Below, in pieces: positions 52,401 through 63,877 of a DNA stretch of 64,000 nt. Every line of letters starts with the position of its first letter. Within the stretch, counting starts at the first letter, position 1. The notes beneath the pieces were generated by a model. That model did no database searches and was not told where the DNA came from. It saw only the letters and a program-made list of their open reading frames with translations. This DNA is from Trametopsis cervina. Taxonomy: Eukaryota > Basidiomycota > Agaricomycetes > Polyporales > Irpicaceae. The translations under genes were made by a program, and so were the position numbers. The DNA lies in assembly GCA_022385755.1 (NCBI GenBank), contig MU278348.1:2485470-2549469 (forward strand), in the 5' to 3' direction.

Positions 52401-53886
52401 CTCGAGTCCCATTTTTCCTTAGCACCCTTGGAACCATCGTCTTCCGTACTAATGCGGACCCTGCGGCTCATTGTCCCCGCCAACACATCATTTACCGACG
52501 TTGTTCTGGTGCGATGAGGTAGAGGTACTTCAGGAAGAGGCAGGTCCGGCTGCGCACGTAATGCAGGCGGACTGTATGCTGGAGGTGGGCCTGAGGGGCT
52601 AGGAAGAGGGGGAGGAGTCGAGGGACGCTTTCGTGGGGGTGGCGAGGGCGTGCGAACGCGTGTTGAGGGCGATCCTACTGACACAGTAGCCCGACGATCC
52701 GGCCTGGACTTGGCTGATGAGGGTATTCCCTTACCAGTGGGGGTCTTGTCCGCTGCCATTCTTCTGTCATGGTTTGCGGTAATAGCCCTCTTCATTTCAT
52801 CACGCCGATTCTTCTCGCGTTCTCGTTTCACCTCCATTTCTACACGCCATTCAACCGCTCGCTTGACCTCTTCCAGCGCATACACCCTAACACCATCCCT
52901 TCGACCAGCAATAGCAACAAGGACTCCGCGATGTTCCATAACCACCACGCTCTTGAAAGAAACACGCCGAATAAGTGAATAGGGCTGTGGCGCAGGCGGT
53001 GAAACCAGCGGCAATACGTCTAAACCTTGCGCATGACAAAGCAGAAGATAGTGAGGCTGCAGGAACGCACCGCTACAAGGCGGCGAACTAAAGTGTGAAG
53101 GAGATAGAGGAGATGTTATAGAGGATAACGAGAGACCCAAATCATGTAAGTCAGGAGGCGGTAATGATGGCGGGGGCGTAGCCGGGCGCGATGGTAGCGG
53201 TGACGACGTGCGCGAAGATTCACGCTGTGGTGTGGCAGGAGCAGGAGGAGGTGTCATAGATTCGCGCACTGTAGGAGGAGGAGGGTTGTCTCGGCGGTGG
53301 ATGAGGTTTGAGAAGAAACCTGAAATACGGTTTGATGCACGGGTCTATATGGTGTCTCGGTCAGCGTCAAGAGCCTGCCTTCAACAGGCATGGGAGTGCT
53401 CACATCTTGTGCCCTAAGAGTGCTTCTTCGGTCCAGCGAAGAATTAGTCGTGGGCGCGAGGCTTGCCGTGGTCGACGGAATCGAATGCGCCTCGCTGATG
53501 CTACGCGAGCTGAATGGCACCGGGCTCGATGGCTCAGTGATTTGAACCATTGGTAGACTATGAGCACTACCAGTCTCATCGTCTTGAGAGGTAAGATCCT
53601 GAGGCGCAGGAGGGCTGGACGCCGTCGGAGAAGGCGTGTGCATCTCGTGTGTTTTGAGGTGGTCTGAAGTCGTGGCCCCCTTTGGCGGGCAAATGGTCAG
53701 ATCTCCTTGAGGTTCGGACACCTCCTCTATAACGTCCCGTTCATCATCTGTCTCGAGTGTATCGTGAGCATCACTCCACTGCTCGTGCTCGTTATCGTCC
53801 TGGTCCATGTGGGTTAATACTGGAGGGCCTTGCTCCAAGGTATCGGAGGAGACACCAGCACGTCTAGGGACCACAGACCGTGACAT
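49479..53886 (-). CDS. Large CNH-like and GYF domain protein
   Basis: Four exons (53404-53886, 51237-53344, 50403-51178, 49479-50347) join to 1411 residues. Residues 1-~250 are Ser/Pro-rich. A beta-propeller CNH-like segment starts at ~260 (GAFLQPHYLLLCHAQGLDVL, SVVVMEHRGVLVAIAGRRDG, VRVYALEEVKRAVEW). A disordered insert of ~470 residues follows. The propeller then resumes at ~840 (GSIMVKAVETAKKSFLAIL, KVELFAGTYRTALGLSRTF, LELQLQGDDLVEVFLVFSQN). A GYF domain at ~1110-1150 reads QWFYRDPKGVVHG then PWPESLMQQWYKDGLLPPDL, with the W-x-Y/F and proline-peptide-binding residues. CNH domains bind Rho and Rag GTPases, and GYF domains bind PPG-type proline peptides. No known function is assigned. Start ATG 53886. 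Confidence 0.85.
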
Positions 53887-54466
53887 GGTCAAGTGTAACC
53901 ACCACCGCGGTGGCTGTCGTTACTTAAATAAACTGCGCAAGTGCTCCAGAGTGAAGATGAAAAGAACCAAGGGAGAGTACGGTGAGCCACGAGCGACCGA
54001 GAGCGTCCGGAGCAAGAGACAGACCGTCCTTTTTGCCAGGACCGTGGCAGGGTGCAGACGCGCTCGATCCGGGCCAGGGTCAGGCGCACGTCAAATCAAC
54101 TCTCAGGCGCGCAGTCTAGTTCACGGCTATGCGGTGCTTGCAGTACAGTAAGTGAACTACACTACTTGTAAGTACAAATACAACTCTACTGGACCGCATC
54201 CCTGATGTATGCAGAGACCATCAACTAACAGAGGAGACCATCATTGCAACCCCATACAACCCGTCATCTTCTTGCAACAAACGCGACCCATCCCCGGATA
54301 TGCTCACGCAGCCCTCTGAGGCCGAATTTCCTGACGCGCATACTCTGGTACGCCTTCCCGTGAGATCAAGGATGCGTGGAACCTGGACGAGGACAAGTTG
54401 ATAACACCGCTGCGCTTTGGCTCTTGTGGAGATGACATCTTGATAGCGGCTGCCAGGACGAAAAAC
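53887..54466. other. Intergenic region between two tandem minus-strand genes
   Basis: No gene is supported. The minus-strand frame 54304-54624 partly overlaps the end of cyclin H in another frame and is a shadow. This 580-bp region is the promoter of the CNH-GYF gene and the 3' region of cyclin H. Confidence 0.4.
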
Positions 54467-55695
54467 TCAATCGTCATCATCATCGTCGTCGAGATCCTCC
54501 TTTTCCACCAGTTCACTGCCAAAGGGATCACCGGCAGCCATGGCTTTGCGGATCCCGTCTGCCTTGCGCTTCCTCTTCTCGTCGGCTTTGCGTTGCTTTT
54601 CCTCCAGCTTCTTATTGTAGGCATTGCTTCCTACCACTTTCTCGGGATTCTTACAGAGCTTCAACCGTCGGTCCACTTCTCGTACTGCTTCTACGTCGGG
54701 CGAGCGCCCCTGAGTGATGATCATCTGCTTGATAGGTTCCAGGACCGACAGGATGGCGTCCTCCTCACTCGGTGACGACGAGGTAGGAGCAGATGTCTGC
54801 TTGGTGTGTACCCATGTATGGGCCAAGGATGGTGCTGCGAGGTCTAGACACGCTAGCGCGATTTGCGAAGGTGTGTAAATAAGCTCCGCATCCGTGAGTC
54901 GTGCCGCTCGAACGTGTGCGAGCCCTGTATCGTAGGCTTTTCGCACTTCGTCCACAGAAATATCTGGCAACGTCTGCTGGTTGTAAGTGGCTTGACTAGC
55001 GAAGTAAACACGCAGAGACATGCCTGCATATCCAGCCAAAGTCCCCAAAGGGCTCGATGTGCGTGCCATACCGTAAAGTCAAACCCAAGACTCTGTGCAA
55101 CAAGGAACTCCAGGTCAAGAACGTCGGAGGGGGCCGTCTTGGGGATATGCGAGGTGTACGACTCTAAAGAGATGGGATTATTTGTCGTTTTAGTTGCAAG
55201 AAACAGTGCTGTGAGCCTAGAACGTATTGTTGACTCCTGATATTGCAGTTAGTGTCAAGTGGGTACGTACATCACGTTCTTGGGATGCCAGTCCATGACA
55301 GTATTCTTTAGATAGAATCTTTTCAGATACGTGACAGCCGTAGCTTCCACTTCTTCCGGAAATCTAAAATGACCGCACAGTTGGGACACCTTGCCAATGT
55401 ACAATTTGACGAGCAAGTTCTCCTCGTCGGCATTGAGGAAAGAGACCTGCGAGGATGAACCAGGCTGAAGAACCGCTGAGCACACTTGTCACGAAAAGCA
55501 CCAGGGATAACCTGCCGAGTCAGCCTCGAAGGCATCCCGAATCGCTGCGACGGCTGCAGTGTTTAAAGATGCTCGGGTATTGGCGAGTTGCTCTGGTGAA
55601 ACCCGCCAGTGACGGTACTGAGTGCTTCCTTCGTACAGTGACGTTCTGGAAGGGCCCTCGCCTGACGCGTCGGTCATTGCGACGTCGACGACCAT
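54467..55695 (-). CDS. CCL1: Cyclin H (Ccl1/Mcs2), TFIIH kinase cyclin
   Basis: Cyclin H pairs with CDK7/Kin28 in TFIIH, phosphorylating the Pol II C-terminal domain. Four exons (55512-55695, 55271-55475, 55020-55216, 54467-54963) join to 360 residues. The N-terminal helix is SLYEGSTQYRHWRVSPEQLA. The first cyclin box holds SFLNADEENLLVKLY, HFRFPEEVEATAVTYLKRFY and NTVMDWHPKNVMLTALFLAT. The second is LTDAELIYTPSQIALACLD. It ends in a basic and then acidic tail (LDDDDDDD). The first intron is only 36 bp (55476-55511) with a weak GTTATC donor. The frame-consistent GTCTCT donor at 55019 is favoured for the last intron because it restores the family sequence. Small errors at these two joins are possible. 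Confidence 0.88.
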
Positions 55696-56146
55696 GTTCG
55701 CACAGCAGCTATAGAAGCAAGGAGAAAGGGTGAACAGGTCGTCTTGGCTGCAGCTTACCACCAGTGGTCGCTGTGGCAGTCATGGACAAGGTTGTGAGCC
55801 CAGACAGGCACCGGACAAATACGAGATCATGATCGGGCGATTGGCCGGCAACCCTCGGCAGGCGTAGATGATCTTGTTGACCACTGGCATCTCAGTGCAT
55901 CGCGACGCTGTGAACAGTCTCGAGGCCGACGGTGCTGTTGTAACACGGGAACTGTGATTCCACTTACTTATTCCCTCGAGCCCGTGAGACACAGTGGAAA
56001 TGTGTTTGTGAAGCTCAGGCAGCCATTTAGTTCCTTTTCCTCAATATCGACCTTGGCGAGCTCACAGGACTGCTCCCAATAACCTCTGAGAGGTTCTTGT
56101 GCTGGCTCACCCCCTTTGACGTACGTTTCGCAGAAGAGTACGTTCG
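55696..56146. other. Divergent promoter of cyclin H and the GPI-anchored protein
   Basis: No gene is supported. Minus-strand open frames here and through 56607 are antisense shadows of the + strand secreted-protein gene. No obvious TATA box was found. Confidence 0.35.
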
Positions 56147-57514
56147 ATGCTCCTCCGTGCTGCATCTATCCTGCCTTGGATGGTCTGGCTGGGCCAGTAC
56201 AGCTTTCTGTCCCCTTTTATTTCTGCACAGACTTCGATAAACGGACAAGTTTTCACAAGAGGGCTAGCTATCTTCGATTCGCCTGCACCCAATAGGTCAG
56301 TAATCTTTTTGTAGTAGTCAAATGTCACGCTGACGCGCCAAAAAGTGTACTGCATGCGGGCAGCCCCCTTTCGCTGGCTATAGATGTATGGTCAACACTA
56401 GTTCGTGCACTGCGCGAGACTCACGGTGTGGCTGCAGATTTCGGGCAATGGAAAGCTATCCCAGCCGAGCTTCAAGACCAGCGGCATAGATTCCCTGAAT
56501 ATTTCCCTCGTGTCATCTGAAACGTCTCTGAACATCTCAGTGGCAACAAGTCCCGCCTTCCTACAAGCAAACCTAGGGAGTACTGTCAAGCACCTAGATT
56601 GGCCCATACCGCGATGTGTACCCTCTGGTGGCTACAATGTCAGCTAAAATTTGCTTCTGTTACTTTATTGCTAATGCTACCGCATAGATCACGCTATACG
56701 AGCTCTCCCATATAGGAAGTTCGCCGTTTTTCTCAATAACATCCATCCCTGTCACTATCAACAATGAGTCGCCGACAGACCGATGTACCGGTGTTAGCGA
56801 TCTTGAGACACAGCCTCAACAAGACTTCCCTCCCCCTGCAAATCCTTTCCAAACCCCACCTCCGCAAGCATCTTCCATTTTTGGTGGTCCAGTGCCTCCA
56901 CTGACCCTCCTTCCTCAAATCAGTCAGTCAGGAATGACAAAGGTCTACAGCAGCCCTCCGCCGCTCTCAACACCCTCCGGAATTCTAGATGGCACTATAA
57001 CGTACACAGTCGGGCCCGCCGGCGTGCAGTGGCCTCTGACATTAACTGAACCGGGTGTGGGCACCGTATTCATTGGACCTTCCCCGAGTGGCAGTACAAT
57101 ATCAGACGATGCGACGAAAACTATCGGGGGCCAAGACCCAGATGACACGAGTACAGTTGTTATAGTCGTTTCGCCGACGGATATGCCAACCCCGGTCGCA
57201 GTTGTACTAGCATCTATACAAACTCTGACTGTCACGGAGACAGATGCAGGGCAAGCCAGTACGGTCACAACAACGTGAGCATCCGCTATGATTTTGCCCA
57301 TGAGTAATGCGTGTTCATTCATCATGCTTGTAGTGAGACGTTGCTGACAACTACTACCGGTATGATGTCTACGCAAACGGACTTTCCAAATCCCGGCTTC
57401 CTGCCTATCAATGCTGTATCTGCGGGGAGTTCTATATCTGTTGGGCCGTTATGGATCTCTATATTTGTTCCATTCGTGTTTTCTATTGTACCTCAATTTT
57501 CTCTTGGCTTGTAG
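56147..57514 (+). CDS. Secreted GPI-anchored Ser/Thr/Pro-rich protein
   Basis: Five exons (56147-56295, 56364-56385, 56438-56638, 56688-57274, 57334-57514) join to 379 residues. The N-terminus MLLRAASILPWMVWLGQYSF plus LSPFISAQ is a signal peptide. The mature part begins TSINGQVFTRGLAIFDSPAP and has a beta-rich domain with four cysteines or fewer (SGNGKLSQPSFKTSG, STVKHLDWPIPRCVPSGGY, NITLYELSHIGSSPFFSI). It is a type seen as small secreted domains in Agaricomycetes, with no known enzyme activity. A long Ser/Thr/Pro-rich stalk follows. The C-terminus NAVSAGSSISVGPLWISIF plus a hydrophobic tail fits a GPI-anchor signal. Exon 2 is only 22 nt. Cell-surface location is inferred. Confidence 0.8.
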
Positions 57515-57788
57515 CGTTGAATAATGAGTGGTTGTGTCCTCTAATAGGGGTGTGTCCGCGACAAGCGGGCGTTTTGGTTTGATCATTCTACTGGGCGCCT
57601 ACCTCGGTCTCACAGTCCGTTACGCTGCCACCGGGTGTGAGAACAGCAATTCCGCATTCCAACACGGACATTACATGATGGCGCCGAGGGAAGTTGACGA
57701 GATGGAAGACGGGGAGTTTGATCAAGGCAGCGGTCAGCACGTCTCACTTGGACCGCAACTTCATCCTTCACTGACAATCATTCACGCT

Positions 57789-59098
57789 ATGCCTCGCCTC
57801 ACTCGCTCTCGTGCCAAAGTAGACATGCAAGTGTCTGAGTCGGATGCTGAGATGGATGTGGGCGAAGAGGATGTTATTCCGGACGATTTAGATGAACCAC
57901 AGATTGCTGTTGAAGATGACGAGGAGGACGAGGAGGAAGAATCGGACGGCAAGGAGGACCAACTAGAGGACGATGAAGATGAGGTCAGAACACTTTTCTA
58001 CGCATAGAACGGTTCACAGAAACGCGTATAGGGCTCAGATATGGACGAGGCCGTAGTTGCGGGACCCAGTAGCGTGCCACCACGTATCCGAATTAAGCTC
58101 AAGCTACCGGCCAGTGGAGCTTCTAGTCGGGTCCCAACCGGACAGTCTACACCTGAAGGGTCATCTCGCCGCAGATATATACAGCGCGGTAAATTCTCCC
58201 TGATATGATTCGAAACAAGAAGGGCTTATCATGTACTGCAGATAGTGATGTTGACTCCGAGAACTCAGACTCGGAGGCTTCAGATCGCTCAACCTCCGCT
58301 GGTACGACGGTCGCCCCAGGACGTCCATTGACCGCACGACAGGCTGTTTTAAGAAATGTTGTGGACTCCTCGCATGTCTCGCTAGGTAAGGTGCTTTCTT
58401 GATTGAAAGGCTTGCAAGACCGTTTACCGGTTTGAATATAGAGGAACCTCCAAACCCAAGAAAGAAGAAGCCTCTTACCGAAATCGAAATAGCTCTTAAG
58501 CGCGAAGAGACGGCTCGAAAACGAAAGAACCTTTCGGAGAAGAAGCTAGAGGATGAAAAGGTATCACTGCTGTATCTGCATATAGCGACATGGTTGACGT
58601 TCGTGCTGTGTTATGTAGGCCGAGACAATCAACCGCCTGCTGAAGAAACAGTCGAGGCCAAGAGGGAAACGGAACGCATTGGCTACTGCTGAAGATCGCC
58701 CTACTCCTATTGCCTTGGACGCGGAAGGTGAGGAGGGTCTAGAAGAAGGCCCGGCTATACCTATCCTCCCAACAATGTACCGGTGGATCTCCACAACGAA
58801 GATCCCTGGGGGTGAAGCGGGGACCGAACCCAGGATGGTGATGTCGTTCTCGGTCCCGGTCTCTGTGTTACCCACACCCGTGACCACGCCGGCAACAGAG
58901 TTGGCTGCAGGTATGGATGTAGATCGACTCCTCAAGTCTACTCCGACCTCCGCGTTAAGACCACCACGGCCTGTGCAGAACTGCGACGTCGATGGTTGTG
59001 ATGCACAACGGAAGTATAGATTAGTGAAGGACTTTCAGCGGGGAGCTTGCGGCATTGCTCATCTCAAGCAATTGGAGGCTCAATTCGCAAGCGTATAA
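57789..59098 (+). CDS. IES2: INO80 complex subunit IES2/INO80B (PAPA-1 domain)
   Basis: IES2 is a subunit of the INO80 chromatin remodeller and stimulates its ATPase and nucleosome sliding. Five exons (57789-57983, 58032-58188, 58242-58385, 58442-58560, 58619-59098) give 364 residues. The N-terminal third is acidic (EDDEEDEEEESD). VPPRIRIKLKLP follows. The PAPA-1 region is NPRKKKPLTEIEIALKREE, TARKRKNLSEKKLEDEKAE and TINRLLKKQSRPRGKRN, then MYRWISTTKIPGG. The end has a short Cys-His motif (CDVDGCDAQRKYRLVKDFQR, ACGIAHLKQLE), resembling the HIT-type finger region. The start was set at ATG 57789. The same frame extends upstream to 57528 with ATGs at 57675 and 57678, so a longer N-terminus remains possible. 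Confidence 0.87.
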
Positions 59099-59705
59099 CG
59101 ATATCCTGTGCTATTTCATTGAACCTGGACTACTGTACTTTCACTGTATACTATGCAAGACTAATGAATCCTATCATGACCAGTCAAAAATATGCGTACC
59201 CGTCATGGCCTATCATATTGCTCTTCCCATCTTACCTAGGTGACTTCGCTGAGACTCCACACTTGCTGCAATCGATACGCACACCACCACTCACACATGT
59301 TGAGCTCGCCGGTAGACAAGCGGAATTTACAAGCTGTGGCGTTGGCATTCCCAAGTCACGCGCGCATGTGAGCAAGAGATCAACGCTCAGTTACTGAACT
59401 TCGACGGCAACGGAGTGATGAGCCAATCATTTAGTCTTTCCAGAGGTACCAATAGGTTGTGAAGACGATGTGGACGGGGGTGTTGGATACGAGGGCTACC
59501 GGTGTTTACGACTCAGGGCAGAGTTGCTCAGATGTGAGATCTCTAAATGAACCTGGAATTGGACCTGATCTTGGCTGGTTGAAGGAACGGCGGGACTCCG
59601 TCTGGCATCAATCAACCAATGAATTCCATGACATTGTAGATGTGACGTAAATAAAGGAAGCAGGACACATACGAGAGATAAGGGAGGGAGATATCCACGA
59701 AAGGA
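59099..59705. other. Intergenic region between convergent IES2 and FAP7
   Basis: No gene is supported in these 607 bp. Short frames on the + strand have no recognisable features. This should hold both 3' UTRs. Confidence 0.4.
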
Positions 59706-60358
59706 TTATGTCTCGCTACCCTCTTTTTGCCGGTCTTGTGTCCAGGCCTGTATCCATTCGATGATTCTTGCGACATTTGCCTCTAGATCCTCTGTGCCTT
59801 CACTCTTTAATTCCACCACGACTTCTGCTGGATAAGACGATCGTGCTTCGTCTAGTACAACTTCCATAATCTCCGCCTCATTATTCTCCTGGATTTTCTT
59901 CAACGGATAATTCCTGAAATCTCAAGCGTTGGACCAGTTCTGTGCATGCAATATATGGACAAATACCTCTTCTCCAAGCGTTCCCAAAGTTTTGTGTGGT
60001 CGCAGCGCAGAACCACTACTAGATCAGGCCACCGCTCAGGAAAGATCTCGCAAGTGTGCCAGTCGAGAATTATGCCTCCTTCCAATGCAAGTGGCTCAAG
60101 CTCGTCGAGCAACTGCGATTGATCATAAGTCGCTGACACTGTTTACACAAATGTAGTACTGACTTTATCCTCATCAACGGTGTAGCTCTGCCACTCCTCG
60201 TCATACTCTTCGTACAGGGTCTTCTCCTTAACCAGATCTCCTACGTTAATGTGCTTCAGCGGAATGGGGGATTCTTCAGCGAGCATTTGGGCATGGGTTG
60301 TTTTGCCAGTACCAGGGGTCCCTGTTATGACAATGACTGGTCCCTTCGCAGTAGACAT
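59706..60358 (-). CDS. FAP7: Adenylate kinase isoenzyme 6 (Fap7), 40S maturation factor
   Basis: Fap7 is a broad-specificity adenylate kinase/ATPase that works with Rps14 in the last step of 18S rRNA maturation. Three exons (60164-60358, 59967-60112, 59706-59913) give 182 residues. The P loop is GTPGTGKTTHAQ. Family marks are HINVGDLVKEKTLYEEYDEE, GIILDWHTCEIFPERWPDLV and VVVLRCDHTKLWERLEKRNY, then NEAEIMEVVLDEARSSYP. Length and order fit the family (~170-190). The His in WHTC corresponds to the DxH Walker-B-like region. It sits next to the 7TM gene with a large divergent intergenic region. Confidence 0.95.
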
Positions 60359-61165
60359 GTTGAAGGGCGGATTCTAGGTTCACTGCTGCCTACTACTGGT
60401 GGCTCTGTACGTAGCGGTCAGCTTGCAGTGTATTTTTTGATCGTGATCGCGGTTTTCTCGGAAGCGCAGATCTTGCCTAATATGGCATCTGTATTACCGT
60501 AAGTAGAGTGGCTGCGCTACGTAAGCAGCTTTAACCTTTTCGTCCGTTTCCGATGCCCTGTACAAGCTGGTCTCCAACCTCTTGCCATCACTCTTTAGCA
60601 GTCGATACGACAACCAGCAATGAAGAACGCGTATTTGTCGTCTGTAGAGACGAAGCTCCCACATAGACTCTCTATGAATTTGATTATAGGCATGCCTGGC
60701 TCATACTTCGTCGGCTGATGACTTGGTGACTGGCCCAACTCCGGTGGATACTATGTACTGTGTATGCTTCGAACACATGTAAGTTCCAGATCCAGCCAAA
60801 TGGCTCACTAGTAACCTACTATTCTGCTTAGGTAGAGAACATACATATCATGTGGCACTGTCTGGGTTGACGGGCTTTTCCCGAGAATCATCAAAACTGT
60901 GATTGCGTACAAGGTTGGTGATTAGCTGGGATGCTTTCGGCTCATAGCGTCTCACCTACTCTCGGCTCAGTACACGCTTTCCGCTGTCAATGACATCGTT
61001 ACCATTGAATTGTTCCGTCTTACCCTAGATCTAAACATCCGGGGGAATGAGGCCGTGTCCCACAACCTCCCAACGAACGCGGTTATTCACGGTCACTGTC
61101 TTTGCTCTGCTCCCTTGCAGACGTGTCGGTCTACGCTATATCTCTATAAGCTTTCTTTCGCTGCA
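60359..61165. other. Long divergent intergenic region between FAP7 and the seven-TM gene
   Basis: No gene is seen in these 807 bp. An in-frame ATG at 61010 would extend the seven-TM protein by 52 residues but is less likely than 61166. I saw no tRNA box or convincing hairpin. Confidence 0.4.
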
Positions 61166-63612
61166 ATGTCTTTGAGTCCCTCAACTTCAATGCTAATACC
61201 AACACCGTCGCGTTCGTCTGACTTTATGACCGGGACGGCAAGCGCTCCGGCCTTTTCAACACCAGATCCTTTCACGGACGAGACAGCACTCGAAAATCGA
61301 AGCGCCTCAGAGATATTCAATCCTCCATTATCTCGGACCACAGTCCCTGCTCATTCTACATCTCATTCTACCGCAACCCCGAATGCCGTCGAAATCGACC
61401 TTCATACGACGATCATCATCCCCAATTACGAGATATATTACGGCACCAATATCAGCTCCTTCAAACCAAACTACCATGCCTTGGGGGACGGTTCACTTGT
61501 TGCAACACCTTTCATCGCCGACATTAGCAGTGCGAATGTCCAGCTAGCATGCACGAGTGCTCTGGCAGCATTTTTCTGCGTCACCTCTTGGATCACCGTG
61601 CAATATATTCGACACGGCAAAATAAAACGGAAAGGCCTTTTCTACGTCCTCTTGTGCAGCCAACTACTTGGTCTAGCTGCCATGTTAATTTTCATCGTAC
61701 CTTCTTTCAATCAGTCTGTTGATTGTCATGTGTGAGTTCGCACCTTAGTTTAGGCATACTTGGAAACTGATGTCTTGTAGGATGACGACTATAGTGGTCA
61801 TTTTTGTAGGAATATCATACAGCCTTATGGTAAGTAGTTAGTAGCCATCCGATATATTTGTGCTAGACGGTTCCTTTCAAGATGACAGGTATCTTGGGGT
61901 TCAAGGCCTATAGATGCTTGAATAGCTCGCGATTGGTCCTTGTCGCCATTGCTGTGCTCCGCATGGCGCTACTTGGACTCTTGGTCGCGGAGGTGATTGA
62001 ACTCACACCTCATCGCAGACTTTCAGGCGAGTGTATTATATTGACCCTAAATCGCACGATTACTGAGGCGATAATTAGGCGGCTGCCTTACTTCATTCAC
62101 CACAATCTTTTCGTCAGCGATTATTGTCCTTCAGACCGTGGAATCTGCTTTTATCAGTGGCTGTTGTGAGTACCGACCGTTATTGACCTCTTCACCCTCA
62201 CCTGAGAATATTGTAGTTCTTCTCGCAATGTGGCGGTCCTCCCGCTCATCAATAGTCCAGGGACGGCTATCTATATCGGTATCAGTCAGGGATCCTCCCG
62301 AAATAAGGATCATGGATGGGCTCGAAGCACTTCAGGACAGGACTGAACAGATGCCTCGAGGCTGGTGGGACTATGTTCCCAGTGGACCCCACTCGGAGGT
62401 GCCAGTCGATGAGAAAACTCACGATCGCCCTGCTACTACTTTAACAGTGAGTCACAGCCCATCCCTCGGTGTAATTTCTCATGAACAGTCACCACCAGCG
62501 TGATACGTCGATGGCTACTTCTCGCGCTGGGACGCGCCCACACAATTCTGTCATTCCTGAAAACAACGGGCGATCTTGGCACCCTCAATCTTATGGCCCT
62601 GCTCAGAGACATGGTCGTCCTATTTCGCCATCTCCCGGATCAGTCAGAAGCCGACTCAGCCGATATATGCCACGGATGCAGCTGTTCAGACAGGTGGTAA
62701 AGAACGAGGTATAGTGTAATGCAGTCACTTCCGGTAGAGAGATGCTGATGCTTCAGGCAAAGCTGGCATACACTGTTTTTTCAACAATATTGTCTCTTGT
62801 TACTGGTCTCTTGTCGATTCTCGGGATGAGCACGACCACATTTATGGACTCTGCGGGGTGGGTCTGTGTTAACTGTGAGTCGTTTATGTCATGTTTATGC
62901 TCTGCTAGCCGACTGACAGCTACGGAATTCAGGGTTGCTTCTGTCTATTTTCAGTATGGGAAGCTTCGGTCGGGTCGTTCGTCGTCATGAGCGTGACGCT
63001 TTATTACAACATCCCGCTGCCTGGGACTTGATGTATCGCGCGGAATTGGAAGCTTCGCGGGCGTTTGCTTCTGGGAGAACAAGACGTCCTTACTCTCCAA
63101 TCAGCGTGGTATCGCGGACGCCACATCGCGCTCCAACCTTCAGCAACCCGTTCTCGGATGCATACTCGGTACCGAGTCAGGGAGGTGCAAGTCGAAACAG
63201 CTCCACCCGACACTCGCAGCGGCCGAGAGCGATGCGTACCCCTTCCCTACCGAGAATTCCCGTACCACTGCGAAAGACGGATAGCTTCTCCTCTACCTCT
63301 TCATTGCTGTCCCCTTCCTCTCCGACTGCCTCAGTGTCTACCGCCGACAGTGCTATGCGTAGACTTCCGCAACCTCTCCTTTACGAGACAAGAGGATCAC
63401 CAACCATTCATCCCTCGCCAACTTCGGAGTTCCCCAGCTTCGGCTCCTTCTCTTCGGCGTCGACACCAATCGAACATCGTGGTCTGACATCGCATGCGAC
63501 AGAAGCATCATATCCTAAGATAACGACGCTCGACTCGAAAATGGCGAGTGGCTTGTCAATTTTACCAGAAAATTGGATACCTTACGAAATGGCTTTTGAA
63601 AAGCCCATATGA
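61166..63612 (+). CDS. Seven-transmembrane (GPCR-like) fungal membrane protein
   Basis: Eight exons (61166-61731, 61781-61829, 61882-62026, 62118-62165, 62217-62446, 62499-62708, 62757-62874, 62933-63612) join to 681 residues. The first ~130 residues are Ser/Thr-rich. Seven hydrophobic segments follow: CTSALAAFFCVTSWITVQYI, GLFYVLLCSQLLGLAAMLIF, IVVIFVGISYSLMMTGILGF, LVLVAIAVLRMALLGLLVAE, IIVLQTVESAFISGCFLLAM, LAYTVFSTILSLVTGLLSIL and WVCVNWLLLSIFSMGSFGRV. A long third cytosolic loop (~120 residues) separates TM5 and TM6. A Ser/Pro-rich C-tail of ~210 residues follows. This layout is GPCR-like, but no ligand class is recognised. The intron 62027-62117 must use a GC donor. A GT donor four bases on shifts the frame to a stop. 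Confidence 0.8.
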
Positions 63613-63877
63613 GGTTCACTTTAGTTATGTGGCCAATTTGAGTAACGCTCGGACGATGTACTACACTCTACTCCCTTTTCTTCCTCGCACCAATGACGCA
63701 AACATTGTAATTACGATACACTGTAATCAACCGAACTTGCTTTGAATGATAGCCCTTAATAATTGACACTCAGATGTGTTTTCTATAAGCTACACACGCT
63801 CAGTGGCACCGGTTACTCACGTCTTCAGCTACGTTAGGCGCCTCGTAATCAAAGTCAGAATTTCCGTCTCATCCGTC

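Noticed and set aside
55968..56607. Minus-strand frames that looked like a hypothetical gene upstream of cyclin H
   Set aside because: The + strand gives a signal peptide, conserved secreted-domain sequence, consistent splicing and a GPI tail across the same bases. The minus frames are shadows.
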